A program made the position numbers and the translations under genes. A model generated the notes under the pieces. The model was given only the letters and a program-made list of their open reading frames with translations. It had not been told where the DNA came from and did not search any database. Shown one piece after another: positions 39,188 through 49,092 of a stretch of 64,000 nt of DNA. Position 1 is the first letter of the stretch, and the number at the start of each line of letters is the position of its first letter. Source of the DNA: Avibacterium volantium (GTDB lineage: Bacteria > Pseudomonadota > Gammaproteobacteria > Enterobacterales > Pasteurellaceae); the NCBI RefSeq assembly GCF_900635775.1, contig NZ_LR134167.1:777001-841000 (forward strand). The letters are read 5' to 3'.

Positions 39188-42100
39188 TTACCATTGATAA
39201 CCGACAGAACCACCCACAATGTAATTGTTGCGAGTATTTGCCGATGCACCAACTTTAATCACCCATTTCTCATTGTCAGATACACGAGAAACCCCTAATG
39301 CAACTGCTGATTCGTTGCGGTAAGTTGTACCACCAACAGAAACCATTGATTTACCTGGTCTAGTTGGTTGAGGCAACATACCTAACGCAGCAGCTCCAGC
39401 AATACCCGCACGGAGTTTTTTGTCCATACGTTTCATATCGCCAGCAACTTTATTCACTTTGTTGTCAAGGTGATTCGCAACATTGCTAAGCTGTGCAACG
39501 TTCACTGCATCTGTAGGATCTTTGCCCGGTGCAACATTAGTAATTCTATTACCGCCGTTGTTTAAGCCATTTTGCGTTAAGCTCACAGCTTTATCACCGG
39601 TGCCGATAGTTACACCATCGTTATTCACAACGGTGTTACCGGCAGTTACGCTATCAACTTTAAGGTTTTTGTTCAACGCAACTTTAACGCCAGATGAAGT
39701 AACAGAGGTGGTAATGTTTTCATCACCATTAACGGCGACTGTATCACCTAATTGACGGTTAAGTGTTTTGCCGTCATCTGCAGTAAAGTTCAAGCCTTTG
39801 TTGATCGCCGCAGTGTTGTTTGCAATGTTCGCAGCATTTTTCGCTACGTTTTGGTTAGTTTCGTGTAATTGACTACCGTTCACTGCATCAGTGCTATTTG
39901 CATTTACATCACCTGCTGCAACGCCAGTTACTTTCTTGTTACCTGCGTTAATTCCAGTATCTTTGTTAATGCTTACACCGCCAACATTGACATTATCAAA
40001 ACTTACATCTTTCTTAGTCGCAACAGTATAAATAGTTTGACCATTACCACCAGTTTTTGAAGTTACTTTGATATTGTCACCCGCTTCAACTTCTGTTTTC
40101 GCTGCTTTCGCGGCTTGTTGAACAGTGTAAAGCTGACTACCGTTTACTGCATCTTTGCTTGTCGCACTAATGTCCCCATCAGCAACGCCTGTTACTTTCT
40201 TATCACCTGCATTGATGCCATTAGTTGAGATATTCACATCTCCCACTTTCAAGCCATCTTTGGTGAGTGCAACGTTATCGCCAACTTTAACACCGTCTTT
40301 ATTCAGTAAGGTATCGCCAGCTTTTACGCTATTTACATTAAGATCATCTGCAGTCGCCACTGTAATTTTTCCAGCTGCTTGGGTAACTTTAATGTTCTTA
40401 CCTGCATCAATGGTAACCGTTTCACCAGGGTTCACTAATTCATTCGTTGTTCCCTCAACTTCTCCCCCACTCTGACTTGTGGTTAAAGTAAAGCCTGAAG
40501 CATTAATTGCATTTGCTACATTTGCTGCGGTAATGAGTGCATCGGTATTCGCTGGTGTCTCAATGCTGCCATTCGCGTTAGCTGCTAAAGCAGAAGTGGT
40601 AACACCAATTTGATATTCAATACCACCGCCTGCATTTGTGTTGCTACCATCTACGGTAATTGACGCAGTACCTACCACAGTATTATGTTTTGCTGCATTA
40701 CCCGCTACTTCATCTAATTGTGATTTATTCACCGCATCAGTAGGATTTTCGCCAGCTGCAACATTTGTGATTCTATTACCACCTGCGTTAATACCGCCTT
40801 TCGTGATGCTTGGACCGCCAGTAATTGTTAAGCCATTACCATTAACATTGGTATCACCCATTGTAACGCTACCGTTTTCACCCAAATCTAAGGTTTTCGC
40901 AAGTTCGATTTGTAACTTACCACCCTCAACTTTAGTGCTGATATTTTTATCTGCACCCCTCACTTCAACAGTGTTATTTAAGGTGTTTGTTACTGTCTTA
41001 CCGTTTTGTCCTTTCAAACCAAAGGTTGCGCTATCCACTTTCTCTTTCGCATCAACACCTTTTTTGATGTCTTCTTTGGTTTTATCGCTTAATGCAACTT
41101 TGTAGTCCGTGATGTTACTTGCTTTATTCGTTTCACTGTCCGTCGTTAAAGCTAAATCATCGGAAACACTCACTGTTGTGCCTTTCGCATTTACGGTGTA
41201 AACGGTACGTCCATCTGTCGTATCTGTTGAAGTGGCTACGTTAGCAATATTTGTACCAGCTTGCACTTTAGAGTTTGCTGCTTTAATAGCGTCATTAATA
41301 GTGTTTTGACCTGTGCCGCCAATATTCGACATTGTAATATTGCCAGTCGCAGGAGCTAATTTCGCATCGCCACCTAAAATATTTTTCATAGTAGTTGCCA
41401 CATTACCAACCGTATTCGCTACCATATAAAGTTGCGAACCGTTAATAGCGTTTGTTGAAGTGGCGGTAACTTGCCCAGCAGCCACATTTTTGATTTGGCG
41501 TTGTTTACCTTCTTCTGTTGTGCCGACAGAAACAACACGGCTAGTTCCAATTTTATCGCCCGCAAAACCTGAGTAAGTAATGCCATTGACTTTTGCACTT
41601 GAGGTTTTAACTGCGTCGCCGGCCGTGTTGCTTCCTTCCCCTAACGCCACAGAACCTGCGAGAGTTGCTTGTGCTAAGCGTCCAATGGCAACAGAATTAC
41701 CACCTTTAGCAATAGTTTCTGAACCAACCGCAATATTATCTGAGGTAGCTAGTGCTGTATCTGCAGTAAATTTATTCGCATTTTCCCCAATCGCAATATT
41801 TCTATGTGCTGCAATATTTCTATCTGCTTGAGCTTTTGAGCCGATATATTGACCAGCGTTCTTGCCCAATGCCACATTCGAATTACCTGTTACATTTTGA
41901 CCAGACCAGTAACCTAATGCAATATTTTGACTTCCTTTAACATATTGCCCTGCTTTGATAACCCCAGAGAAGTTATCTGCCCCCTCAACATTATTACCGG
42001 CTAGCACACCAAACGCATAGTTGGTATTCCCGTTAACTTCCACCCCTGCATATCGACCAATAGCCACGTTTTCAGTACCAGAAGTTGCTCTTGCACCTGC

Positions 42101-42814
42101 ACCGTTACCAATCGCAATACCATGGGTATTCGTTGCATTGCCACCACCACCTGCCTTGATTCCAATCGCAATCATATAGTCAGCATCCGCTGTGGCCTCT
42201 GGCCCAATTGCAACAGAGCTTATTCCCGTTGCTTTAGATTTGAAACCACTTGCCACTGCGTTATAAGCCGCTTTTGCTGCCGCACCAATGGCAACATTAT
42301 CTGCACGTTTTTGTGCGGCAAGGGAATTTGGTAAACCAGTTGTATCCGCTTGAGCACCCGCACCAATTGCCACAGCATTGCGACCTGTGGCATTTGCACC
42401 TGCACCTAATGCTACTGCTGCAGAGGCAACTTCTCGTTGAACATTAGCATTATTAATTGGTTGAGTATTTGTTGTTGTACCATCTGCGACTGCACCTGAA
42501 CCCATTGCCACATCAGCGCGTGAGACCGCTGCTGCATTACTCCCTGCAGCTACACTTTCATTACCACTCGCGCTGGCGCGCACGCCAGCAGCTACACTTT
42601 TAGCACCACTCGCTATGGCGTCCACGCCACAAGCAATCGAATTAGTCCCCGTAGAGGAAACGCAAATCGGATCAGCCGCCAATGCTTCTCCCCCGACTAA
42701 AAACAGCGCCAAGGTTGTTGCTAACGCATTTAGTTTAAAATTGAAAATGGATTGAAAAAATGATTTTGAGCTTTGAGCTTTTGTGTGTCCTTTAGCTAAT
42801 TCTGAGGTTACCAC
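39188..42814 (-). CDS. Trimeric autotransporter adhesin (YadA/Hsf-like), native start lost to an IS
   Basis: The 1,208-residue surface adhesin comprises an extended signal peptide with hydrophobic core LNALATTLALFLVGGEALA, a head of 14-residue YadA-type repeats (AVAIG-AQA, about 55-400), stalks with five neck motifs (NAINGSQL, DAVNKSQL, DAVNGSQL twice, DAVNVAQL), and a C-terminal anchor (AGIAGAAALGMLPQP to YIVGGSVGYQW) that trimerises in the outer membrane. Codons KIFRIIWNHAQQNW precede the GTG at 42814 in frame, but the usual Met-Asn before them is replaced by the IS1016-like end and TAA at 42872-42874 closes the frame. Expression is therefore doubtful. Confidence 0.85.
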   Translation of the reverse strand: MVTSELAKGHTKAQSSKSFFQSIFNFKLNALATTLALFLVGGEALAADPICVSSTGTNSIACGVDAIASGAKSVAAGVRASASGNESVAAGSNAAAVSRADVAMGSGAVADGTTTNTQPINNANVQREVASAAVALGAGANATGRNAVAIGAGAQADTTGLPNSLAAQKRADNVAIGAAAKAAYNAVASGFKSKATGISSVAIGPEATADADYMIAIGIKAGGGGNATNTHGIAIGNGAGARATSGTENVAIGRYAGVEVNGNTNYAFGVLAGNNVEGADNFSGVIKAGQYVKGSQNIALGYWSGQNVTGNSNVALGKNAGQYIGSKAQADRNIAAHRNIAIGENANKFTADTALATSDNIAVGSETIAKGGNSVAIGRLAQATLAGSVALGEGSNTAGDAVKTSSAKVNGITYSGFAGDKIGTSRVVSVGTTEEGKQRQIKNVAAGQVTATSTNAINGSQLYMVANTVGNVATTMKNILGGDAKLAPATGNITMSNIGGTGQNTINDAIKAANSKVQAGTNIANVATSTDTTDGRTVYTVNAKGTTVSVSDDLALTTDSETNKASNITDYKVALSDKTKEDIKKGVDAKEKVDSATFGLKGQNGKTVTNTLNNTVEVRGADKNISTKVEGGKLQIELAKTLDLGENGSVTMGDTNVNGNGLTITGGPSITKGGINAGGNRITNVAAGENPTDAVNKSQLDEVAGNAAKHNTVVGTASITVDGSNTNAGGGIEYQIGVTTSALAANANGSIETPANTDALITAANVANAINASGFTLTTSQSGGEVEGTTNELVNPGETVTIDAGKNIKVTQAAGKITVATADDLNVNSVKAGDTLLNKDGVKVGDNVALTKDGLKVGDVNISTNGINAGDKKVTGVADGDISATSKDAVNGSQLYTVQQAAKAAKTEVEAGDNIKVTSKTGGNGQTIYTVATKKDVSFDNVNVGGVSINKDTGINAGNKKVTGVAAGDVNANSTDAVNGSQLHETNQNVAKNAANIANNTAAINKGLNFTADDGKTLNRQLGDTVAVNGDENITTSVTSSGVKVALNKNLKVDSVTAGNTVVNNDGVTIGTGDKAVSLTQNGLNNGGNRITNVAPGKDPTDAVNVAQLSNVANHLDNKVNKVAGDMKRMDKKLRAGIAGAAALGMLPQPTRPGKSMVSVGGTTYRNESAVALGVSRVSDNEKWVIKVGASANTRNNYIVGGSVGYQW

Positions 42815-42857
42815 CCAGTTTTGTTGTGCGTGGTTCCAAATAATACGGAATATTTTA

Positions 42858-43568
42858 GGAGCTGTAGTAGATTAGCAACAATGCTATACTACAAAAATGA
42901 AGATAACATATTGTAAATTAAAGAAATCTATACAGAAAAAACTGCTGGAGTTTTTTATCGCAGAAGTTACTGCAAGAACGGCAGCAAATTTGCTAGATAT
43001 TCAACCTAATACAGCCGCTTTGTTCTACCATAAAATCAGGCTTGTGATTGACTATCATTTATCCCTTGAAGCTAACGAGATTTTTGAGGGGGAAATTGAA
43101 CTAGACGAAAGCTATTTTGGTGGTCATCGAAAGGGAAAACGAGGACGAGGAGCGGCTGGAAAAGTTGCTGTTTTTGGGTTACTAAAACGACAAGGAAAGG
43201 TATTTACTGTTGTGGTTGAAAACACCAAGAGTAAAACATTACTCCCTGTTAAAAGAAAAATCAAGCCTGATAGCTGGGTTTATACGGACACTTATCGCAG
43301 TTATGATGCTCTTGATGTGAGTGAATTTCACCACGAACGAATCAATCATTCCGAGCTATTTGCGGTGAAACAAAATCATATTAATGGCATTGAAAATTTT
43401 TGGAATCAGGCGAAGCGGATACTGCGAAAATATAATGGAATTAACCGAAAAAAACTTTCCCTTATTCTTGAAGGAATGTGAATTTCGGTTTAACTTTGGG
43501 ACACCAAAAGAGCAGTTAAAAATATTGCGAAAATGGTGTGAAATTTAGGGCTAATCTACTACAGCCCC
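42858..43568 (+). mobile_element. IS1016-like insertion sequence (IS1595 family), copy 2
   Basis: The ~711-bp element runs from GGAGCTGTAGTAGATTAGC at 42858 to its complement ending CAGCCCC at 43568. It is nearly identical to copy 1. Flanks ATATTTTA (left) and AAAATTTT (right) do not match, so no target duplication remains, which points to deletion or recombination next to the element. It adjoins the third codon of the autotransporter gene. Confidence 0.85.
42897..43548 (+). pseudogene. IS1016-type transposase, frameshifted near the C-terminus
   Basis: The frame matches copy 1 from MKITYCKLKKSIQKKLLEF to NGINRKK, then diverges and stops at 43479-43481 after LSLILEGM. The cause is a run of seven A (near 43448) where copy 1 has six. 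The proper ending (FGTPKEQLKILRKWCEI) is present in the next frame up to TAG 43546-43548. It also lacks one codon (Ile) after LLPV. Unlike copy 1 it has no nonsense codon at the Leu position, so the two copies are broken at different points. Confidence 0.85.
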
Positions 43569-43698
43569 AAAATTTTTTTATTTTTTGTAAATTATTTTTT
43601 GCTCTAAAATTAGACTTTTAACATCTAGTATAAGTATATTGTGCTATTTATGAATAGAAGTCAATATCTATTATTTCTCTCTTTTAAGGGAGAAAATA

Positions 43699-44049
43699 AT
43701 GCTGGATAAGAATAAGCAGCTACTACTCAATGTAGGACAAGCCATAGCAAAATACCGCCAAGCAGTAGGATTGACTCAAGCGCAGTTGGCAGAAATTTTG
43801 GAAATTAGTAATGATGCTGTTTCTCGAATGGAACGTGGGAAATCCGTACCAAATATTTTACGTTTATTAGAATTATCTGAAATATTTCACTGTGAAATTG
43901 CAGATTTATTAACAAATAGTAGTAATCGTTCTATGGATCAAGCCAGGCAATTAGAACAGTTATTAAAAGGATTAGATGGCTATGAACGCGCTGAACTACT
44001 TAATTTAGTAGAGCGAATGTTGAAATGGAAAGCGCATAAAGAAGAATAA
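43699..44049 (+). CDS. XRE-family helix-turn-helix protein
   Basis: The 116-residue protein has an N-terminal HTH (VGQAIAKYRQAVGLTQAQLAEILEISNDAVSRMERGKSVPNILRLLELSEIF, about 12-64) and a short helical C-terminus (QLEQLLKGLDGYERAELLNLVERML). AAGGGAGAAAATA precedes the ATG. It stands alone between the IS copy and tldD; its target is unknown. The 130 bp between the IS and this gene are AT-rich and contain no remnant of the adhesin start. Confidence 0.78.
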   Translation: MLDKNKQLLLNVGQAIAKYRQAVGLTQAQLAEILEISNDAVSRMERGKSVPNILRLLELSEIFHCEIADLLTNSSNRSMDQARQLEQLLKGLDGYERAELLNLVERMLKWKAHKEE

Positions 44050-44095
44050 AAAAATAACCTCTAAAAATAGAGGCTAATTACTTTGAAAAATATGA

Positions 44096-45544
44096 CTAAC
44101 TCGTCCCACCCACCGTAATTTCTTCAATTTTTAATGCGGGCTGCCCAACACCAACGGGGACGCTTTGGCCTTCTTTGCCGCATACGCCGATGCCGTGGTC
44201 GATTTCTACGCTGTCGGCCACCATTGAGATGTTTTGCATCACTTCAATGCCGCTGCCGATAAGGGTTGCGCCTTTGACTGGTTTGGTGATTTTGCCATTT
44301 TCGATTAAATAGGCTTCAGAGGTTGAGAATACGAATTTGCCTGAAGTAATGTCCACTTGACCGCCACCAAAGTGCGGTGCAAAAATGCCACGATCTACGG
44401 AAGCAATCAAATCGTCAAATTTGCTTTTTCCTTCAAGCATATAAGTATTGGTCATTCTTGGCATTGGCAAATGGGCATAACTTTCACGGCGGCCATTGCC
44501 CGTAGGTGCAACGCCCATCAAGCGCGCATTCATTTTGTCTTGCATATAGCCTTGTAAAATACCATCTTTAATCAATACGTTACATTGGCTTGGCACGCCT
44601 TCATCATCAATGGTGAGCGAGCCGCGGCGATTTGGCAATGTGCCGTCATCAACAATGGTGCAAAGCGGTGAAGTTACCAGCTCGCCCACTTTGCCCGTAA
44701 ATAAGGAACTTTCTTTACGATTGAAATCCCCTTCTAAGCCGTGTCCGACCGCTTCGTGCAATAGCACGCCCGGCCAGCCCGCACCAAGCACAACAGGCAT
44801 TAATCCAGCAGGTGCTGGAATCGCATTAAGATTCACCAAAGCTTGTCGCACCGCTTCTTTGGCAAACGCCACTGCGCGCATTTCGCCGTTGTCTATATCA
44901 AAGAACCAATCTAATCCAAAGCGTCCGCCGCAGCCTGCCCCACCACGCTCACGCTTGCCATCTTCTTCCACCAAAACAGAAATAGACAAACGCACTAAAG
45001 GACGAATATCCGCGGCTAATGTGCCATCAGTGGCAGCAATCAGCACTTCTTCATAAATAGCACTTAAACTGGCGGATACTTTGGTTACACGGGGATCAGC
45101 CGAACGCGCAGTGCGATCCACCAAATGTAATAATTCAATTTTCTTTTCTTTACTTAGGCTTTCCAATGGATTAATCGCTACATAGCGTTGCACCGCAGAA
45201 ACAGGCATAAATCGCTGTGGCAAAATAAAGCTTTGCTGTGAAGGCTGGGCAATGCCTTTTACCGCATTGGCACATTGCTGTAAGCTCGCCAAGTTGATTT
45301 GATCCGCATAAGCAAAACCAGTTTTCTCACCACTCACCGCACGCACGCCCACGCCACGATCAATATGAAAACCGCCTTCTTTAATAATACCGTCTTCTAA
45401 CACCCAACTTTCATCTTGGCTAAGCTGGAAATATAAATCCGCATAATCGATATTGCGGTGATCCATTAGGTTAAACACATTCATTAAATCTTGCGTTGCC
45501 AACTGACTCGGCGCAAGTAGGGATTGGGTTACTTTATTTAGCAT
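44096..45544 (-). CDS. tldD: Metalloprotease TldD
   Basis: The 482-residue TldD forms a heterodimeric zinc protease with TldE/PmbA that degrades unfolded peptides and matures some bacteriocins and toxins. The zinc site is [13 protein letters not shown] (HExxxH, near residue 260). [18 protein letters not shown] at the N-terminal third and the C-terminal [28 protein letters not shown] are conserved. The length equals the family norm. tldE is not in this window. Confidence 0.94.
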   Translation of the reverse strand: MLNKVTQSLLAPSQLATQDLMNVFNLMDHRNIDYADLYFQLSQDESWVLEDGIIKEGGFHIDRGVGVRAVSGEKTGFAYADQINLASLQQCANAVKGIAQPSQQSFILPQRFMPVSAVQRYVAINPLESLSKEKKIELLHLVDRTARSADPRVTKVSASLSAIYEEVLIAATDGTLAADIRPLVRLSISVLVEEDGKRERGGAGCGGRFGLDWFFDIDNGEMRAVAFAKEAVRQALVNLNAIPAPAGLMPVVLGAGWPGVLLHEAVGHGLEGDFNRKESSLFTGKVGELVTSPLCTIVDDGTLPNRRGSLTIDDEGVPSQCNVLIKDGILQGYMQDKMNARLMGVAPTGNGRRESYAHLPMPRMTNTYMLEGKSKFDDLIASVDRGIFAPHFGGGQVDITSGKFVFSTSEAYLIENGKITKPVKGATLIGSGIEVMQNISMVADSVEIDHGIGVCGKEGQSVPVGVGQPALKIEEITVGGTS

Positions 45545-45614
45545 TGTTTTCTCGTTTTAATCATCATTAAAAATAAAAAAGCTGTTAGTCAAGCTAACAG
45601 CTTAAACCATAATG

Positions 45615-45968
45615 TTAATCTCTGAGTATGGATTCCACAATATCTTGAACTTCTGACACAATATAATCTGGTGCAGATTCTAATTTCTTCGCATCTCGAT
45701 TTCTAAAATCAATGGTTCTTGTTTGATAAGCTAGAATAATACCTTGCGTTTTACAGCCTGTACCGATTAAGGTAACAGCAAAGCCATTTTCTCTTGCCAT
45801 TTCAGCGTTACCTTGTGTAATCGGCGCAATTTTCATAAAACCCAATTGATGAAAAGCACGACTACTCAGCACTAACGCAGGTCTACGTTCTCCTTGAATT
45901 TCCTTGCCAACAGTCGGATTTAAACACACCGAGATAATATCACCACGATCAAAGGGCGATTTTACCAT
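45615..45968 (-). CDS. mazF: MazF/PemK-type toxin (mRNA interferase)
   Basis: The 117-residue protein starts at ATG 45968, one base after the antitoxin stop, with GGAGG inside the antitoxin end as ribosome site. SPFDRGDIISVCLNPTVGKEIQGERRPALVLSS is the MazF/PemK N-terminal signature (Arg/Gly-Asp and the RRPALV strand). MKIAPITQG carries the conserved Thr. Members cut single-stranded RNA at short motifs. Coupled to a MazE-type antitoxin. Confidence 0.87.
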   Translation of the reverse strand: MVKSPFDRGDIISVCLNPTVGKEIQGERRPALVLSSRAFHQLGFMKIAPITQGNAEMARENGFAVTLIGTGCKTQGIILAYQTRTIDFRNRDAKKLESAPDYIVSEVQDIVESILRD

Positions 45969-45969
45969 A

Positions 45970-46242
45970 TTAAACTTCGCCTCCCACAGGTTCAATGGAA
46001 TCCCATTCATCGCAAGTAGGCAACGTTTTATGCGATGTCATTGCGATACGTTCCGCAAGGCTCAATCTTTTTTTCTTAACTTTGCTTGGATTGGGTAGCA
46101 CAACAACCTTGATGGTTTGTTCATCAACTTGCGCAAATTCCAACATATCTCCCGCGTTTAAATTCATTGCAGCAGCAAAATCCTTTGGCAAACGCACGGC
46201 TTTGCTATTTCCCCACTGTTTGATTTCAACTTTGATGTTCAT
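45970..46242 (-). CDS. mazE: MazE/PemI-type antitoxin
   Basis: The 90-residue protein has an N-terminal AbrB-like swapped-hairpin DNA-binding domain (VEIKQWGNSKAVRLPKDFAAAMNLNAGDMLEF), the classical MazE signature. A basic, toxin-binding tail follows (KKKRLSLAERIAM). ATG 46242 is preferred because it starts directly before this domain. It should neutralise the downstream toxin and repress the operon. Confidence 0.87.
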   Translation of the reverse strand: MNIKVEIKQWGNSKAVRLPKDFAAAMNLNAGDMLEFAQVDEQTIKVVVLPNPSKVKKKRLSLAERIAMTSHKTLPTCDEWDSIEPVGGEV

Positions 46243-46374
46243 TGCTTTACTCACTTTCACAAAACAGTTATGTATCATCAAATGATACGCCAATAATTTA
46301 CGCTAATTTCTCAAGTCGTGCAAGAAAGGAATGCTGATTCCGCAGGGCTTATCGCAAAAAATTCGTAAAAAAAG

Positions 46375-46420
46375 ACCGCACTTTGATCAGCCTTAATCTA
46401 TCTTGCAAACAAAGTGCGGT
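46375..46420 (-). terminator. Uptake-word inverted pair downstream of rng
   Basis: ACCGCACTTT at 46375-46384 and AAAGTGCGGT at 46411-46420 are exact complements and can form a 10-bp stem. AAAAAA precedes the left arm, giving a leftward T run, so it suits termination of rng. Confidence 0.75.
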
Positions 46421-46436
46421 GCTTTCTGGTGAAGTT

Positions 46437-47912
46437 TTACATTACTACCACGTCAAACTGTTCTTGGTGGTAATACACTTCGGTTTTTATTTGAATTTGT
46501 TTACCAACGAATACTTCTAGTTCTGCTACAAGTCCGTGGCTTTCTTCGTTGATCAAATAATCCGCCACGGCTCTTGAAGCATACACCACAAATTTTTCGC
46601 TGTCGAAAAGGTGGTGTACGCGAATAATTTCACGCATAATTTCGTAGCAAATGGTTTCTACGGTTTTCACCCGTCCACGTCCGCTACATTCTGGGCATTC
46701 ATCACATAAAACGTGTTCTAAACTTTCACGGGTGCGTTTGCGTGTCATTTCCACCAAACCGAGCTGAGTAAAGCCGTTCACACTGGTTTTTACACGATCT
46801 TTTGCCAGTGCTTCTTGTAAGGATTCCAGCACGCGGGTTTGATGCTCTTCTTTTTGCATATCAATAAAATCAATGATGATAATACCGCCAAGATTGCGTA
46901 ACTGAAGCTGTTGAGCGATGGCTTTGGTGGCTTCAATATTGGTATTGAAAATGGTTTCTTCAAGGTTACGATGCCCCACGAATGCGCCGGTATTAATGTC
47001 AATAGTGGTCATTGCTTCCGTTTGTTCGATAATAAGATAACCGCCCGATTTGAGATTAACACGCTTGTCCAAAGCAGTATGAATAGCATTTTCCACACCA
47101 TAGACATCAAACAAGGGCTGCTTGCCTGAATGCAACATTAACTTGTCCGTCAAACTTGGGATAAATTCTTCGGTGAATTGCTTCACTTCATCAAAGCAAA
47201 GATGGGAATCAATGCGGATTTTTTCTAAATCGACCCCAATAAAATCACGCAAAATACGCTGCGGAAGTGCAAGTTCTCCATAAAGCATTGAACGTGTTGG
47301 GTATTTTGCGCGGCGCTCCATTACCTTGCGCCATAAGCGTTTTAAAAATTCGGCATCTTGTAATAAATCTTCTTCTCGCGCCCCTTCCGCCGCAGTACGA
47401 ATAATAAAGCCGCCTAATTCATCGCAAAATGGCAATACCAGATCTTTTAAGCGCGCACGTTCTTCTTCGCTTTCAATCCGTTGCGACACGCCAACGTGGC
47501 TATTTTCTGGCATAAACACGAGATAGCGAGAAGGCAGCGTAATGTCCGTGGTTAGCCTTGCGCCTTTCGTGCCAAGGGGATCTTTCACCACTTGCACCAC
47601 TATATCTTGCCCTTCGCGCACAAGCTCCGCAATGTCTTTGACGATGAACTGTTTTTTCTCGTTCTCATCTACACATTCTGTGTGCGAAACAATATCAGAA
47701 GCGTGTAAAAATGCTGCTTTTTCCAAGCCAATATCCACAAAAGCCGATTGCATTCCGGGCAGCACGCGCGTTACTCGCCCTTTATAAATATTACCAACAA
47801 TGCCACGTTTGGCTTGGCGTTCGATATGCACTTCTTTCAAAATCCCCGTATCCACAAGGGCGATGCGGGTTTCACTTGGCGTTACATTAACTAATAATTC
47901 TACGGTTTCCAT
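46437..47912 (-). CDS. rng: Ribonuclease G
   Basis: The 491-residue RNase E/G-family endonuclease matures the 5' end of 16S rRNA and takes part in mRNA decay. The S1 domain spans about 37-120 (GNIYKGRVTRVLPGMQSAFVDIG). The catalytic metal site includes MTTIDINTG and IDFIDM. CDECPECSGRG is the zinc-link. The size is that of RNase G; there is no long C-terminal scaffold as in RNase E. It starts METVELLVNVTPSETRIALVD. Confidence 0.94.
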   Translation of the reverse strand: METVELLVNVTPSETRIALVDTGILKEVHIERQAKRGIVGNIYKGRVTRVLPGMQSAFVDIGLEKAAFLHASDIVSHTECVDENEKKQFIVKDIAELVREGQDIVVQVVKDPLGTKGARLTTDITLPSRYLVFMPENSHVGVSQRIESEEERARLKDLVLPFCDELGGFIIRTAAEGAREEDLLQDAEFLKRLWRKVMERRAKYPTRSMLYGELALPQRILRDFIGVDLEKIRIDSHLCFDEVKQFTEEFIPSLTDKLMLHSGKQPLFDVYGVENAIHTALDKRVNLKSGGYLIIEQTEAMTTIDINTGAFVGHRNLEETIFNTNIEATKAIAQQLQLRNLGGIIIIDFIDMQKEEHQTRVLESLQEALAKDRVKTSVNGFTQLGLVEMTRKRTRESLEHVLCDECPECSGRGRVKTVETICYEIMREIIRVHHLFDSEKFVVYASRAVADYLINEESHGLVAELEVFVGKQIQIKTEVYYHQEQFDVVVM

Positions 47913-48045
47913 ATTAATCTTATTTACTTATTTTTCTGCTAGCTAGTCTAGCGAAAAGGGAAATAGAATAACAGTACCAAATCAGGTAAAATATGACCTT
48001 TCTCAAATTTTAACCATTTCTTTTGGAATGTTCAGTTTATAAATT

Positions 48046-49011
48046 ATGATCGATTTTCGTCCTTTTTATCAACAAATTGCAACCAGCCCGCTTTCTGCTT
48101 GGCTCGAAACCTTACCCGCTCAACTTAAGCAGTGGGAAAAGCAAACCCACAGTGATTACGCCAAATGGGCAAAAATTGTAGATTTTCTGCCTGATTTGCA
48201 CGCCAACCAGATTAATTTAAAAAGTGCAGTGCAATCTGAGAGCGATTTTGAACTCAGCGCAGGCGAGCGTCAGCGCATTATTTATCATCTCAAACAATTG
48301 ATGCCTTGGCGCAAAGGGCCTTATCATCTTTATGGCATTCATATTGATTGTGAATGGCGTTCTGATTTCAAATGGGATCGCGTGCTGCCACACCTTGCCC
48401 CACTCAACGATCGCGTAATTTTAGATGTGGGCTGCGGCAGTGGTTATCATATGTGGCGAATGGCGGGCGAAGGGGCAAAAATGGTAGTCGGCATCGATCC
48501 TACTGAATTATTTTTATGCCAATTTGAAGCGGTACGTAAATTACTAAATAATGACCGCCGTGCCAATTTAATTCCCCTTGGCATTGAGCAAATGCAACCT
48601 TTAGGTGTGTTTGATACTGTGTTTTCAATGGGTGTGTTATATCATCGCAAATCGCCTTTTGAACATTTTGCACAATTGAAAAATCAGCTAAGAGCTGGCG
48701 GTGAATTGGTGCTTGAAACCTTAGTTATTGATGGCGATGAAAACACCGTGCTTGTGCCGCAAGATCGCTACGCCAAAATGAAAAATGTGTATTTTATCCC
48801 TTCCGTCAAGGCCTTGATTTTATGGCTAGAAAAAAGCGGATTCCACAATGTGCGCTGTGTAGATGTGGCAGTAACCAGCCTTGAAGAACAACGTAAAACC
48901 GAATGGCTAGAAAATGAGAGCTTGATTGATTTTCTTGATCCAAACGATCACAGCAAAACCATTGAAGGCTATCCTGCACCAAAAAGAGCGGTGATTTTGG
49001 CAAATAAATAA
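48046..49011 (+). CDS. cmoB: tRNA U34 carboxymethyltransferase
   Basis: The 321-residue CmoB transfers a carboxymethyl group from carboxy-AdoMet to 5-hydroxyuridine-34 of tRNA, giving cmo5U. Conserved parts are [30 protein letters not shown], the AdoMet loop [29 protein letters not shown], and [14 protein letters not shown]. Length matches the family (323 in E. coli). Divergent from rng. The partner cmoA is not in the window. Confidence 0.95.
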   Translation: MIDFRPFYQQIATSPLSAWLETLPAQLKQWEKQTHSDYAKWAKIVDFLPDLHANQINLKSAVQSESDFELSAGERQRIIYHLKQLMPWRKGPYHLYGIHIDCEWRSDFKWDRVLPHLAPLNDRVILDVGCGSGYHMWRMAGEGAKMVVGIDPTELFLCQFEAVRKLLNNDRRANLIPLGIEQMQPLGVFDTVFSMGVLYHRKSPFEHFAQLKNQLRAGGELVLETLVIDGDENTVLVPQDRYAKMKNVYFIPSVKALILWLEKSGFHNVRCVDVAVTSLEEQRKTEWLENESLIDFLDPNDHSKTIEGYPAPKRAVILANK

Positions 49012-49047
49012 TTAGAAAAAACACCGCACTTTTCCAGTTATAAATAA

Positions 49048-49077
49048 AAATGGGGGCAAAATTATCTGCCCCCATTT
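49048..49077. terminator. Bidirectional terminator between cmoB and maeB
   Basis: AAATGGGGGCA at 49048-49058 and TGCCCCCATTT at 49067-49077 form a perfect 11-bp stem between convergent genes. A reverse uptake word lies just before it. Confidence 0.85.
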
Positions 49078-49092
49078 CATTTATCCTTGTAT

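Noticed and set aside
40638..41105. Open frame of 155 codons on the + strand inside the autotransporter gene
   Set aside because: It is antisense to a repetitive, low-complexity adhesin gene; several similar frames occur there and none has a recognisable protein or ribosome site.
42814..42871. Adhesin start inside the IS inverted repeat
   Set aside because: The in-frame stretch after TAA at 42872-42874 has no ATG, GTG or TTG before the GTG at 42814, so no ordinary start exists there.
43441..43460. Programmed frameshift making full IS1016 transposase in copy 2
   Set aside because: The other copy encodes the same region in one frame with six A, so the seventh A looks like a mutation; the IS1595 family is not known for programmed frameshifting.
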